In this document: piece by piece, positions 35,419 through 48,336 of the stretch | Layout of the letters: every line of letters starts with the position of its first letter | Numbering within the stretch: position 1 is the stretch's first letter | From: Aralia elata | Lineage: Eukaryota > Streptophyta > Magnoliopsida > Apiales > Araliaceae | NCBI GenBank assembly: GCA_034770075.1 | Contig: CM068379.1 | Coordinates: 16,863,506-16,927,505 of the forward strand | Reading direction: 5' to 3' | DNA: 64,000 nucleotides | Program-made: the position numbers and the translations under genes | Notes under the pieces: generated by a model | Told to the model about the DNA's origin: nothing | Seen by the model: the letters and a program-made list of their open reading frames with translations, nothing else | The model's database searches: none

Positions 35419-38400
35419 CTAAAGCCAATCACCTTGGTATCTAATACCCATTTTATCGAAATGGCGATTGAATTGATTTTGCGATAATGCTTTAGTAAAT
35501 GGATCTGCAATGTTGTTCTGAGAGTCCACTCTTTCTAAGGTGACATCTCCTCTTTTAATGATTTCTCTAATCAAATGAAATCTCCGCAATACATGTTTGG
35601 ATTTCTGATGAGACCTGGGTTCCTTAGCCTGTGCAACAGCTCCAGTGTTGTCACAATGAATCGGAACGGGTCTAGTAATGCTAGGAACTACCCCGAGTTC
35701 AGAAATGAACTTCTTCATCCAAACAGCTTCCTTTGCAGCTTCACTTGCAGCTATATACTCTGCCTCTGTCACTGAGTCAGCAACTGTTTGCTGTTTGGAA
35801 CTCTTCCAACTCACTGCTCCACCGTTCAAGGTAAATACATACCCTGACATCGATTTACTGTCATCTTGGTCAGTTTAAAAACTTGAGTCTGTAAAGCCCT
35901 CTAGTTTCAAATCAGACCCACCATATACTAGAAACACATCTTTAGTTCTTCTTAAGTACTTCAAGATATTTTTCACAGCTTTCCAGTGTTCTTCTCCAGG
36001 ATTAGACTGATATCTACTTGTTACACTAAGTGCATAAGCAACATCTGGTCTGGTACATATCATTCCATACATTATGGATCCTATTGCCGAAGCATAAGGT
36101 ATTTGATTCATGCGTTCTCTCTCTTCAGGTGTCTTTGGGGACAATTTCTTAGAGAGATTTACTCCATGACTCATCGGTATGAGCCCTCTCTTGGAGTCTT
36201 GCATGCTAAACCTCTTTAGCATCGAATCAATGTATGCACCTTGGGTCAAGCCAAACATCCTCTTTGATCTATCTCTATATATCTTTATCCCCAATATGTA
36301 GGATGCTTCTCCCAAGTCCTTCATGGAGAAGTGTTTAGATAACCAAATTTTAACTGATTGTAGCATCGGTATGTCATTCCCTATAAGTAATATATCATCA
36401 ACATATAATACCAGAAATGTCACAGCACTCCCACTAACTTTCTTGTACACACATGGTTCATCCTCATTTTTGATAAAATCAAACTTTTTGATTGTCTCAT
36501 CAAAACGGATGTTCCAACTTCGAGAAACTTGCTTCAATCCATAAATGGATCTTTGCAACTTACATACTTGATTTGTTCCAACCTTTGAAACAAAACCCTC
36601 TGGCTGTATCATATATACATCCTCATCTAGTTTTCCATTGAGGAAGGCCGTTTTCACGTCCATTTGCCAGATTTCGTAGTCATAGTAAGCTGCAATTGCA
36701 AGCAAAATCCGGATAGACTTGAGCATGGCTACTGGTGAAAAGGTTTCATCATAGTCAACTCCTTGTCTTTGTTTGAAACCTTTTGCCACCAGTTTGGTAT
36801 TATAGGTCTCCACCTTGCCATCTGCTCCAGTCTTTTTCTTAAAGACCCATTTACACCCTATAGGCACAATACCTTCAGGTGGAGTAACCAAAGTCCATAC
36901 TTGGTTTTCATACATGGAGTCCATTTCGGATTTCATGGTTATTTGCCATTTCTCAGAGTGTTTACTGCTCATAGCCTCATCGTATGTTACTGGATAATCA
37001 TCAGTTATGATGCGTACCTCATCATCATCTTCTATGATGAGTGTATACCTTTTAGGTATTTTCGGCACTCTTCCAGATTTATGACTCGGTTGTGGTACAG
37101 AAGTTATATCTTCTTGAACAGGTTCATCCACTTGATCTGTAGTGATTTGTGGTTCTTAAATTTCTTCAAGATCTATTTTTCTCCCACTAGCCCCTTCAAG
37201 GATAAACTCCTTTTCCAGGAAGGTAGCGTGTTTGGCAACAAACACCTTTTGCTCGGTAGGATTATAGAAATAGTATCCTAAACATTCTTTAGGATACCCC
37301 ACAAATTTGCACTTGTCAGATCTAGCCTCAAGTCTGTCGCTTTGTAACTTCTTTACATAAGCGTTACAACCCCAAATCTTAACATACTTAAGACTGGGTT
37401 TCCTCCTTGTCCACATCTCATATGGAGTCTTGGGGACGGATTTTGAGGGAATCTTGTTTAGTAGATATGCAACCGTTTTTAGGGCATGACACCAGAATGA
37501 TATTGGAAGGTCGGTGAAACTCATCATGAACCGCACCATGTCTAACAAGGTACGATTCCTCCTTTCAGATACACCATTTAATTGTGGCGTACCAGGAGGC
37601 GTCCACTAAGAGAGAATACCATTTTCTTTGAGATAATTAAGAAACTTATTGCTCAAGTATTCTCCTCCTCGATCTGATCGAATAATCTTAACACTTTTGC
37701 CAGTTTGTTTCTCTACTCCACTTCTGAATTCTTTGAACTTTTCAAATGATTCGGATTTGTATTTCATTAAATACACATATCCAAATCTTGAATGATCATC
37801 AGTGAATGTAATGAAATACGAATACCCTCCTCTAGCATCTGTTGTCATAGGTCCACATACATCTGTGTGTACCAACTCTCACAACCCTGTAATTCTCTCT
37901 CCATGTCCACTAAATGGAGATTTAGTCATTTTACCCATGAGACATGATTCACAAGTTGGATATGATTCAAAATCGAATGGTTCTAAAAGACCATCAATAT
38001 GCAACTTGTTTAATCTTGTTTCATTGATGTAACCGAGTCTACAGTGCCAAATGAAAGTATGATTTACTTCATCTCTTTTTCTTTTACAAGTTTGTTCAAT
38101 TTGAAAATATTTTCATGTAAATCAAGTAAGTAAAGTCCATCAATTAATCTACCAGTTTCAAACAAAACATTATTATTATAAATAGAACAACCATTGTTCT
38201 TAAATATAACATCGAATCCTTCTTTGTCCAACATAGAAATAGATATAATGTTTCTAATGAGAACAGGTACATAATAACAATTTATTAAATTGATAGATTT
38301 TCCTGTAGGCAGTGCTAAACAATAAGTCCCCATAGCTAATGCAGCAACCTTTGCTCCATTTCCCACTCGTAGAGTTACTTCTCCCTTGTTTAGCCTTCTA

Positions 38401-39362
38401 CTTCTGCTTATTCCCTGCAATGAATTGCATATGTGAGAACCACAGCCGATATCTAATACCCAAGTAGAATTTTGACTTACAAAAAGATTTATTTCAATCA
38501 TGAATAAACCTGTATCCGTAGCTGAAGCTTCACCAAGCTTCTTCTGCTTTGCCTCTATAAGGTATTCCTTACAGTTTCTCTTCCAATGTCCAGGCTTATT
38601 GCAGTGGAAGCAAACTCCTTTGCTATACATATTTGTTTTATTCTTATTACCTTTATCAGCTGTCTTTCCTTTTGCCTTCTTAGAATTTTTCTTCTTAGCA
38701 GAAGCTCCTTTGGGCCACTTCCTTTTCTTGGAAGCGTCACCTATCAGCAAGACTTGGTCTTTCTTGGATAGAAAGTGACTCTCTGCAGTTTTCAGCATGT
38801 TAAGAAATTCAGGCAAGCTGACATCAAGCTTGTTCATGTGAAAATTCACAACAAATTGTGAATAGGAGTCCGGGAGTGACTACAAGATCAAATCTTGGCT
38901 CAACTCTCCATCCATTACAAAACCTAATTGTCCTAATTGTTCAATCAAATTGATCATTTTAAGGACATGTGTCTGTACTGTAGTACCATCGATCATTCTA
39001 GATCGGAAGAGCTCTTTAGATATCTCATATCTAGCAGACCTACTTTGTTCACCATACAACTCATGAAGGTGAAGCAATATAGTAGGTGCATCCATTTTCT
39101 CATGTTGACGCTCTAACTCGTTACTCATGGATGCGAGCATGATGCATTGAGCTGCCATAACATCATCTTGCCATTTTTTAAAAGTAGCAATCTCTTCCTC
39201 AAAGGCATTTTCTACAACAGTTGCAGGGACAGGTGTATTAAGGACATAAAATAATTTTTCAGCGGTGAGAACAATTCTTAAATTCCTTAACCAATCCGTG
39301 TAATTCGGTCCGGTTAGTTTATTAGCATCCATTATGCTCCGCAGTGATAGTGAATGGGCCAT
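35419..39362 (-). pseudogene. Copia gag-pol, interrupted by stops and one frameshift
   Basis: The likely start is MAHSLSLRS at 39362. Gag has a CFHCNKPGHWKRNC zinc knuckle (38571-38612). The protease motif reads WVLDIGCGSHIC near 38453, Asp-Ile-Gly where Asp-Thr/Ser-Gly is needed. Integrase shows an HHCC zinc region (about 38060-37890), HTDVCGPM, IIRSDRGGEY and PPGTPQLNGVSERRNRT. RT (35875-37131) keeps QMDVKTAFLNG and LYVDDILL. RNase H (35419-35850) contains DSVTEAEYIAASEA. In-frame stops lie at 38880, near 37879, 37606, 37156 and 35875. A one-base loss in an A run near 38077 shifts the frame. The domain order is Copia; the finer lineage is unresolved. Confidence 0.92.
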
Positions 39363-39563
39363 TGTAAAATTCTGTAAATGAATTTGTAATTTAAACAACA
39401 TTAGCATGCATTCAATTTATTAAACACCAATTTAATATAGGTCTTTATTAAAAGGTGTCTCCCACTATTTTATTCAAACTATATGACCCTCCATATATAG
39501 TTCGACAAATTTTCGAAAAATCTGTTTAGTGAGTAAGGATCCTATTGACATAAATATACAGCA

Positions 39564-39861
39564 TTGTGTGTGCACAACAAACCATATATTTATTCAAAAG
39601 GTAGACAACTCTTGTCAATTACATCAACTATGTAACTCCTTGTATTTTGCCTCTTAGATTATAATAGTCAAGCGTGTGCACATCCGAACTAAAATAATCC
39701 AAGTTAAGTTTCACCTAGCATTTTCATATAAGTGAATAGAAAAATATAGTCCTTGTGTGTGCACAACAAAACTAGTATTTTTCAATTCCTTATAAAATAT
39801 TTTTAATGTAATAAAGTCAACATCTTAAAATTTTAATATGAGTCTTGTGTGTGCACAACAA
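39564..39861. repeat. Three copies of TTGTGTGTGCACAACAA
   Basis: A 17-base motif with inverted symmetry (TTGTG..CACAA) occurs at 39564-39580, 39753-39769 and 39845-39861, each in the context CTTGTGTGTGCACAACAAAC or close to it. The surrounding sequence is not repeated to the same degree. Confidence 0.75.
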
Positions 39862-40800
39862 ACTAATATTAAATAATTAATACTCTATTGTTTTATCATG
39901 CTAGAAGGCTACGTTTGATATTTTTTGAAATACATTTAAACGTATTCAACTTAATATTTTGAAATGAGGGTTTTGTTATTAATGGTCTCATCTTGTTTAG
40001 CGCGCATGCAAGTATATATATAAATACGCGTCATATTAAACATTCATCAACATGAATAATAATATATTTAATATATATTATAAGCATGCATTCATAGAAT
40101 ACTATATTCTATATGGGATGATTATGAACTTAATCTAATTTGATTCACTCGAGCCACCGAGTAAATCAATAGGTCAAACCTAGGGTGTAAGAATAAATTT
40201 GAATATAATTATTACATTCGACCCAGGCTTCATTACAAATGGGTCTTCAATGCTCCTACTCTTCGGTTCCAATTTCTCTAGTAACTCTATTAAATCCTAT
40301 TACATTCATTTTAACAAAATAGAAACCTTGATCAACAGTCAAGGGGAAGTACATAGGAGAGAGATAGAAATTACATTTAGAAATTTAGATAGGCGAAGTA
40401 CGCAAACCCCATTATGAATAAAACCATTCATTCAAGCATCCATTCAAATTAAATCCAATCACATTCGTCAATAGTCCTTAATCATCCCCTATATATATAT
40501 ATCAACATATATAAATACCATTCATCTCATGAATAATAAACCATTCAATATATATTGATATCATTTAATGGGCAATTGACTAGTAGAAATCCAAAATCCA
40601 ATTAAAATAAACTCCTTTATTTTAATCCATTCCAAATTAATATAAACTCCTTTATAAAAATTTAGAATCTTTGTTCAAAATTGAAATCCAATATTAATTA
40701 AAATAAACTCATTTATTTTAAACCAATTTCAAGTCCAAAATAAACATCTTTATTTTTAACATTTAAATTTTAAAATTGGAAAATCAAATTTTTTTTTTTA

Positions 40801-40968
40801 TGAACAGTGCCCGAGCCGCTTAGTGAACAGTGCCCGGGCTGCCCGGTGAACAGTTCCCGATCTGCTCGGTGAACATTGCCCGCTGCCCGGTGAACAGTCC
40901 GGGTGAACAGTTCCGGCGTGAACAGTTCCTGGTGAACAGTGTCCGGCCTGAACAGTTCCCGGTGAATA
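40801..40968. repeat. GTGAACAGT(G/T)CCCGG minisatellite in the Copia leader
   Basis: About ten degenerate units based on GTGAACAGTTCCCGG, of roughly 14-22 bases, are bounded by T runs at about 40788-40799 and 40968-40981. The block is strongly GC-rich compared with its surroundings. Confidence 0.85.
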
Positions 40969-41093
40969 ATTTTTTTTTTTTGATGTTTTTTCAAAAAACA
41001 TAATTTCATACTAACAATTATACCCAAAAAATTGTTCTAAACACATATCAACATATATATGATTCAGACAATTAATAGTACGCATAAGGATGT

Positions 41094-41105
41094 CTCTTGA
41101 TACCA
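41094..41105 (-). other. Primer-binding site of the Copia element
   Basis: Read on the minus strand this is TGGTATCAAGAG, starting one base after the 5' LTR. Its first eight bases match the tRNA-Met-type primer site. Confidence 0.8.
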
Positions 41106-41106
41106 C

Positions 41107-42985
41107 TGTAAGTATGCAAAATCACAATCATATTGAAATACGCAACGAAAAATGGAAATTAAAATTTTTGCAACTTATCCATGAATCACCTTATGCATAG
41201 CTATTAATTGAAGAAGAAGAAGATAAACAAGAAATATACCTTAATAGATCCAACCTTTGAACCGCTACAAGATCTACTCCTTGTTGATTTTTCAAGCTCC
41301 TGCTTGCTTTGTTCCTTGGATTAAACACTAGCTTCAAAGTGTATGAAGTACTCTAGAGGTGATCCACCAAGAATGATTATATGGAATAATATTTGATTTT
41401 TACAAATCTTGGATGGCTAATCCAATAAGTTCTTTTATCCCTAACTCTTAAGAATAACAAGAACAATACATGAAGAACACTTAGAAGATTTGATCAACAA
41501 CTTGATCTCTAATTTTGTGTTCTTGAGATGGAGGCTACTAGTTCATAACTTAGTTTTCTTAGTTAAGTTAATTAGGAGAAACCCTAATTTTATTAGTATA
41601 CAACTAAGTATAATACTTACATAATATGTAAGTATCAATATTCTCCTAACCCACATGTTTTGCATTTAAGCACTTAACACATGTTTTGCAATTATTTGAC
41701 CGAATTCAAATTTGCATTTCATTTAAATGATATTTACATTTCATTTAAATTAATTCTTAATCTAATTAAGAATTAAATGATAATAATAATAAGATTTTTC
41801 TTATTAATTTATAATTCAATGTTTCTCCAAATATATCATTATAAATATTAAGCATTTCAATTTATTCAACTAATAAATTAAATACTTAATTTATTATCAT
41901 TAAGCCAATTGTTTCTAATATAATATTATTCTTTTTTGCGGTGTGACCCTTTAGGTTCAATATTATGTCGGTAGTATAATAAATAAATTAGAACAATTCT
42001 AATATTATTTATAATGAATTAAACTCTTTTAATTCAAACATAAATAAATAATATTTATTCTACATCATGAGGGACACCTTACGATAATGTATCATGACTA
42101 TCCGAATAATATAAAATCAATGTTTAATCACATAGAACCTATTCAGTAGTAGTTACCGTATAATTCAATCCTTCTACCATACAATGTCCCGATTAAATAT
42201 AAGACATGGAATTACTGACAAGTCTTATTTTATTTAATCATATGCATTTCGATCCAAGAATGCACAGCTCCGATTAATGTAAATTAGAAACTCCTTTCTA
42301 ATTTTCATTCAACCTTGGCCAGGGATTTTTGAGCTGTCATTTATCAAATCGCATAGGACATTCTCTCCCTTTATTAGAAGTGGTAAATCCTTTGTCGATC
42401 ATTCACCTACCTTCGTATATACTTTATTATACCCGTATATATCCTATAACATACACTAAGGTATTAAGGAATATGACAAAGTATAACTCAGCATACACAA
42501 GGTACTATGATGATCTCAAGTCCAAGGATCACTTGTACTACTATCACTTTAAGAACTTCCTATTGACAGGTGAATAAAACTCCATTAGGGTTCTTAAGCG
42601 AGTCACGTTCAGTGAACTAATTCTCCAATAAGCACCTACATACTTGCTTTAGTGTCTCCACACAAATGATTATGAGATCAATCATCATCTTCTAAAGATC
42701 AAACATAGTATGTACTAATTTATCCGGATCAGTAATCCCAATATTAGTGATCCAACGATTAGGAACATTTTAGTTTTGAGCTTTCTTGAATTTAGATCTC
42801 ACTAGCATGATCTCATCATGATTCTAAAAGCATTGCTCGAAAACTATGGGTTCATCACATTTATTAATTCAACCAATTAACATGGATAAAATATGCCTTT
42901 TATTCTATTATTAATATTTGAATAAGATTACAAAGTAAATGCTTATTACATCAAATATAATTGGCTTGAGGCCATATTACTTTCA
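41107..42985 (-). repeat. 5' LTR of the Copia element
   Basis: 1,879 bp, beginning TGTAAGTATGCAAAATC and ending CATATTACTTTCA with intact termini, followed by GTATA. Confidence 0.92.
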
Positions 42986-43336
42986 GTATATACATATCCC
43001 CATATATCAACCATTATATATAAATCTCTTCTCTTTTCAAAAAAAAAAAAAAGGTTCTCACTGGATTTAAATTGTTGACGGAATTGTTATAATTTCTCAA
43101 ACACAAATTTATACTTTGAAATACTTTTTAGGTAATTCATAATATTAACTATTTTACTAATCAAAAACAAAAAAAAAATTTACATTACTTTCAAATTAAT
43201 TTTATAATTTTGCAAATTGAATGAAAGAAACTTAAATGGGAATCTTTTTGTAAAATGGAGGGAGTAACATATATGTTATTAGTTTTTGTGTGATATTCTA
43301 ATTTTAACTGTATTTGTAATTTTTGTGTATCTGCAT
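42986..43336 (+). pseudogene. Rest of the nsLTP gene 1 intron, with a lost acceptor
   Basis: Matches the introns of gene 0 and gene 2. Where those read CTGCAG then GCTTTAA, this copy reads CTGCATGCTTTGAA, so AG at the acceptor became AT (43335-43336) and the stop context changed. The next AG, at 43355-43356 (GATGCAG), would give Asn-Asn-stop if used. A transcript would also need to splice out about 9.8 kb. Confidence 0.7.
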
Positions 43337-43339
43337 GCT

Positions 43340-44830
43340 TTGAATTAATGATGCAGCTGAAATATTTTGCTAGAGAAACAAAATAGTTGGCTTGCAAAAT
43401 TGAGGATTATTATGTGCACTAGCTAGCTGGAGTTTGTTTTTTGTTTTATTGATCGATCATCTATGTTGTACTGCGACTTAAAAATTAATGAAAATAATAC
43501 TATTTGGTTTCTAGTTGGTTATTCTTATTGGACAATTCTGTTTGATCAAATAGATCAAACGACCATGTTATACAAAGAAATAATACATCATGAATGATCT
43601 GTCTGTGATGTAAAGGGGTCTTGATAATAGACAGAAAAAGAGATATATTTTGCTCGATGTATTTTCTTAAAAGTCAAAATTTTAAAACTAATATAACCCG
43701 TGCAAAAAAAATACATATCACCCCAGTAACGTAACATATATTTACCTTTTTTAAGCAGTTTGTTTTAATGTTGTTTATTATTTTGATAATTTTAGCTAGT
43801 ATTTAGTTATTGATGGTTAGGTCAGTCAAAAGTATTTTAGTATTTCAAAATTTCACATTAGATTGTAATTTTAATTAATTGGAATTTCTTTATTAATTAA
43901 CTACTAGTTTTATTTGAAAGTGTTAGTGCTTCGTACTTTAAACTTTGACTCAAAATTTGTCCTATTCTTTGTCTCACTTAAAAAACCAAATGGTTATCCC
44001 CACCTATATTACCATGTGATAAGGAGTTCAAATCCTTTAGAACCTCATTCAAATGCTGAGTGTTAATGTCGGTTGAATCAAAATATGTCCTACTATCTCA
44101 TCTAATAAACTACATTGTTATCCCCACCCATATTTACCATGTGGTAAGGGGTTCAAAACCGTACAAATCTCATTCAAGTGCTGATATTCATTAATATTGT
44201 AACAGGTTATTAATATAGGTTTGAATTCAAATTTGTCCCATTCTTTCTCTCACCTATGTTTGGTTCATATATAATTTACTAATTATAAATAGTAGATTTT
44301 GATGATGAATAAATTTGCATCAGTTAATTTTGTTTAACTTGCACTATACCGTTATGTTGATAATTTTAATATTGCAAAAATGCTTGCAATGCTTTGTATG
44401 GCTTAGTACTTGAATCTTAGTATTTATTGTATAGTTTTCGATCCAAATGAAAATCCTTAGTGTAGCTAGGTGCTTAAATGTTTACTCTCTCATTTATAAT
44501 TGTTAAGTCAATTCATTCTAAAAAGAACTTGGAGCTTCGAGGAAGAGATACTGAGAGAAGTGTACATGGAGAACAAACCAGGGAAATGTATCAAGAGTAG
44601 AGTTAAGCTTTCATTGCATGCACTAAGAGCTTAGGCTAGGCGTACGTCAAAACTAAATGTTAACCGAACTCTATGTTGAGAAGACTACTGAGGCTTCAAA
44701 CTTATAGCTATACACTGGGTAAAAGACTGAGAAGTCGAGTAAGTTAAGTCAAAACTTAAGTAACGTCGAGTTATTGATCACTTAGATAAAAATTGTCCAA
44801 CGTTTCGAGAAAAGTTGTTCAGAGTCTTTT
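43340..44830. other. nsLTP 3' flank, unit B spacer
   Basis: Collinear with 193-1700, including the duplicated 135-bp repeat (about 43990-44260). Relative to units A and C it lacks about 25 bases near 44647 (the AACAATTAACTC region). No gene seen. Confidence 0.8.
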
Positions 44831-44835
44831 TTTGT

Positions 44836-47800
44836 TGTGACGCACCCAAATCCGGGTTTATCTTCAAACCCAGGTTTGATGCTCCACGGTACTACCCATC
44901 TAACATAATAATAACGATATAAATGTAATTACTAATTATTATAATATGTCTTACTCTAAATCCCAGGTTCTTAGACCTTAAAATCTTTAACACATGATAA
45001 AGTATATAATAATTATTACAATACTTTTAACTATTACAAATAGTTCACACTATCTTCTACTCATTCATTTTTCCTTTTTCTTTGTCCTTACCGGAACCTT
45101 TGGTACTTTCGGGCTTCGCTGAACACATTAAATTTAAAGCAAGAATGAGCTACAAAGCTCAGCAAGTATAAACAGTTGAATAAACAACAAAATCAAGAAT
45201 TAAGTTACTATTTCTACAACTGAACAATAGTTGTGAAGCATTTCGAATAAATAGGAACAATAATAACAAATTCCTTTTTATTTAAAACATTTTTGAAACG
45301 ACACACTGAACAATCAATAAGACCTTGAACTTTTATTTTTTGTAAAGGTCCAATAGTTATTCAACTATGAATCGCCTGGCTTACGGGCATGTTGGGAGAT
45401 CAGCCCAGTGTGCCCTATGTTGTACAACACTCTTGTTAAACGACTATATGTGTTTATTTAACCACCTTAGGGGTCTGTCGGGATTTTTCCAATGTAAAGT
45501 ACCCCAATATTTGAGTTGTTCATCTCAGAATAGAATATGGATCCGTACCGAAGTAATTCGGGTTGGATAGCTTTACCTAACATCAATAATATTTTAAAAA
45601 TTTATTTTTAAATTGATAAAATATTTAAATCTGCGTCTAGCTGGAACAAATGCCATTAACTTACATCTTAAACAGTTTATGCAATATCGAACTTTAAAAC
45701 TTAAACAATATATGTCAAAGCATAGCTGAAACACTTGTACAAATGCTAAAAGATTTGTATAAGTTTGGAATTTACACAATCATACAAGTGTTGCGTAAAT
45801 TGAACTTTAAAACTTGAACAATTTATGTCAAAGCATAGATGAAACACTTATACAAATGCCAAAAGATTTGTATAAGTCTGAAATTTACACAATCATATAA
45901 GCGTTGCGTAAATTGAACTTTAAAACGCCACATAACATTCATAAGAACATAATCAAATAAATTCAGAAAACTTGTGAAAAAGATTAAGAATACTTGTTTG
46001 ATGCGTTCTTTAATTAATACTCTAAAAACGTCCTTCAAATGCCCTACACATTTAATTAATAATAACATACCAATTAGTCACATAAAGACTTCATATATTG
46101 GTTTACGTTACAATATTTCTCATTTTAGGTTGTTCGCGTTTTATAAATTAAACAACATGACCAAGCTTTTAAATTCTTCGTTACAGGTTTAAATTAAATA
46201 GGTAGAACCCGTCTGGATGTCTGCTTTAGACTAGTTCTTCTTTAGTTATCATCCAGACAGTTAAGCCCTATCTGCTTAGTCGTCTGCTTTAGATTAGGTT
46301 TTTCTTTATAATTCAGACAGTACGTCACCCGTCTGCTTGGGTGTCTGCTTATGAACAAAACCTACTGTAAGTGACGTTCTGTTTAGATGTATGCTTTAGA
46401 CAAAAACCTATTGTATGTGACGTCATTAAATTCAGACAGCTTGTCACTCGTATGCTAGCTTATGCCTAAAACTCCCTGTATGCTACGTTATCCTCTGGAC
46501 AGTTTTTGTTTTTGTCGTACCTACTTTGCAACGTCATAACTCGCTCATTCCAAGCCGGAATGAGTCCGTTCTTGAGTCTACAACTTCCTTATACTACAAA
46601 CTATAAAAACCCTAGAAAATATCCAATTTTTAGAAGCTTTAACTACCCAAAAAACTGACTCAAAAGTCAGGGGTCACACTAGGTTTATAGTTTTTTGACT
46701 AGTTTTACAAAAAAAAAATCGCCATGACTTCGTTACAAAAGCTTTTGTCTTCTTTCCAATTGGATGATGATCTTTACTCATAAGAGCATAATACAATACC
46801 CTAGAACTTAATTTTCAGATTTGGAACAACACACAAAATCAGTCCAAAACAGTCCACTAGTATCTAAAATCCATCATTTACGCTCGGGTTTATGTTTTTA
46901 ACATTCGTTCTCAATTTTCATGCATATTAACAAGTAGTTTAACAAAGTTTACTCCTTCAATAACCACCTTATATCTTCAAGATCCTTCATGATCTTCCAT
47001 TAATAACAACCATCAACAACTACTCAAAACTAAAAATAAAATCAAAAGAGATGATAAAGAAGTTGGGGTTTCCTAGGCTTACCTCTTGATGATCTTCTTC
47101 TTCTTCTTCTTCTTGATGATCAAAGTTCTAAGCTTGATCCTTGCTCTTCTTCTTCCTCTTATCCGTCCACTTCCTCTCTGTTTTCTCTCAACTTTTGCTC
47201 TCTTTTCTTTCTTGAACTCTTGCTCTCACTTTCTCTCTATTCTCTCTTGGCTTATGAAATGAAGATGAAAGAAAAGACTTAAGTGTTGGGTGATTAAATG
47301 AATCCTCCTATAACAAACCTAACCATGCTCTAGTTAATTTAATCTAACTTCAATTAAACTAACTAAAGCTAGACAAAATCATTACCCAAGGCCTTGTTTG
47401 GTTAAAATAATATGAATGGATGGGACAACAATAGAAGGCTTGATCTATTTGGATAAAAACTTTCCATTTTTGGTAAGTGAGTCACCACTTTGTCCCCTCA
47501 TCTTCAAGTGGCCAAATTTTATGCTCCTCCTTGTCCCTTTTGGTTTTCCTTTATCACACATGCCAATTTACCAACACGTGACACCTAGCCCTTTATGCTT
47601 TGGCTCTAAGTATCTAGGGTTTAACCCTAGAGCTTAAGCCTTGACTCAATCCTAGCCAAGCCATCACCAATCCCTTGGCTCAACCCTTGGCTCAACCCTA
47701 GCCAAGCTATCCCAAACCTTAGCCAAGCCATCCCAAACCCTAAGCTCCAACTTGGCTCGGTTACTTCCAAAAATAATATTTAAGTTACTCATTTTCTTTC

Positions 47801-48289
47801 TAGTTAGGTTTTTCTAACTAATTCGGTTAGCCAAACCGTAAAGTTTTCTTCTGAATTTGTTTTTATTAGAGATTACGTCTATAGTTCCCGAATAAATGGT
47901 ATGTCGTAATTCGAAAATTCAAAAATTTGAAAACACGAAAAGGCATTTTTCGGCATGAATAGTATTTTTACGTCTTTTCTCGATAAAAATATTTTTATTG
48001 GAGATTACGTCTCCCTTCCTAAATAAACGCTATGACGTAATTCGAAATGTCGAAAAACAAAAAGAGCGTTTTCTGCGTTTTATGAATAGTGATTTAGCGT
48101 TTTTCTTGGAAATTTTTTCATTTCGTCTAAAAAATCCCAACACATATACATAATCACATAACACATACAGTAGGTTAATAATCAGCCTATAAACATAACA
48201 CACAATCATTCCATCAAAATAGCTATTTTATTTAATAAATATTAAAAATCCTAATTACATGAATATAAGCAACATTCTCGATCGTTACT
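44836..48289 (-). repeat. Left (3') LTR of Gypsy B
   Basis: 3.45 kb, closely similar to 1706-5184 and including the 113-bp duplication (45690-45915). Begins TGTGACGCACCC and ends CGATCGTTACT. Confidence 0.9.
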
Positions 48290-48336
48290 TTCTTCTCCCC
48301 TTATAAGGATTCTGTACCTAGAATCACAATACAAGG

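Larger units (their letters stand above)
39363..41093 (-). other. Copia 5' leader, long and non-coding
   Basis: About 1.7 kb between the primer site and gag. It contains three copies of the palindrome-like TTGTGTGTGCACAACAA (39564-39580, 39753-39769, 39845-39861) and a GC-rich minisatellite (40801-40968). The frames over the minisatellite (40770-41027) repeat Pro-Gly-Thr-Val-His units and are products of the repeat. Confidence 0.75.
33524..42985 (-). mobile_element. Ty1/Copia retrotransposon, complete but inactive
   Basis: A 9,462-bp element on the minus strand with 1.88-kb LTRs, TSD GTATA (33519-33523 and 42986-42990), a primer site, a polypurine tract and a gag-pol region in the Copia order gag, protease, integrase, RT, RNase H. 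The uninterrupted site AAGTATATACATATCC is present in genes 2 and 3. LTRs are similar but not identical (for example a 4-base difference near 34560 against 42147). Several stops, a frameshift and a changed protease active site make it non-functional. Confidence 0.95.
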
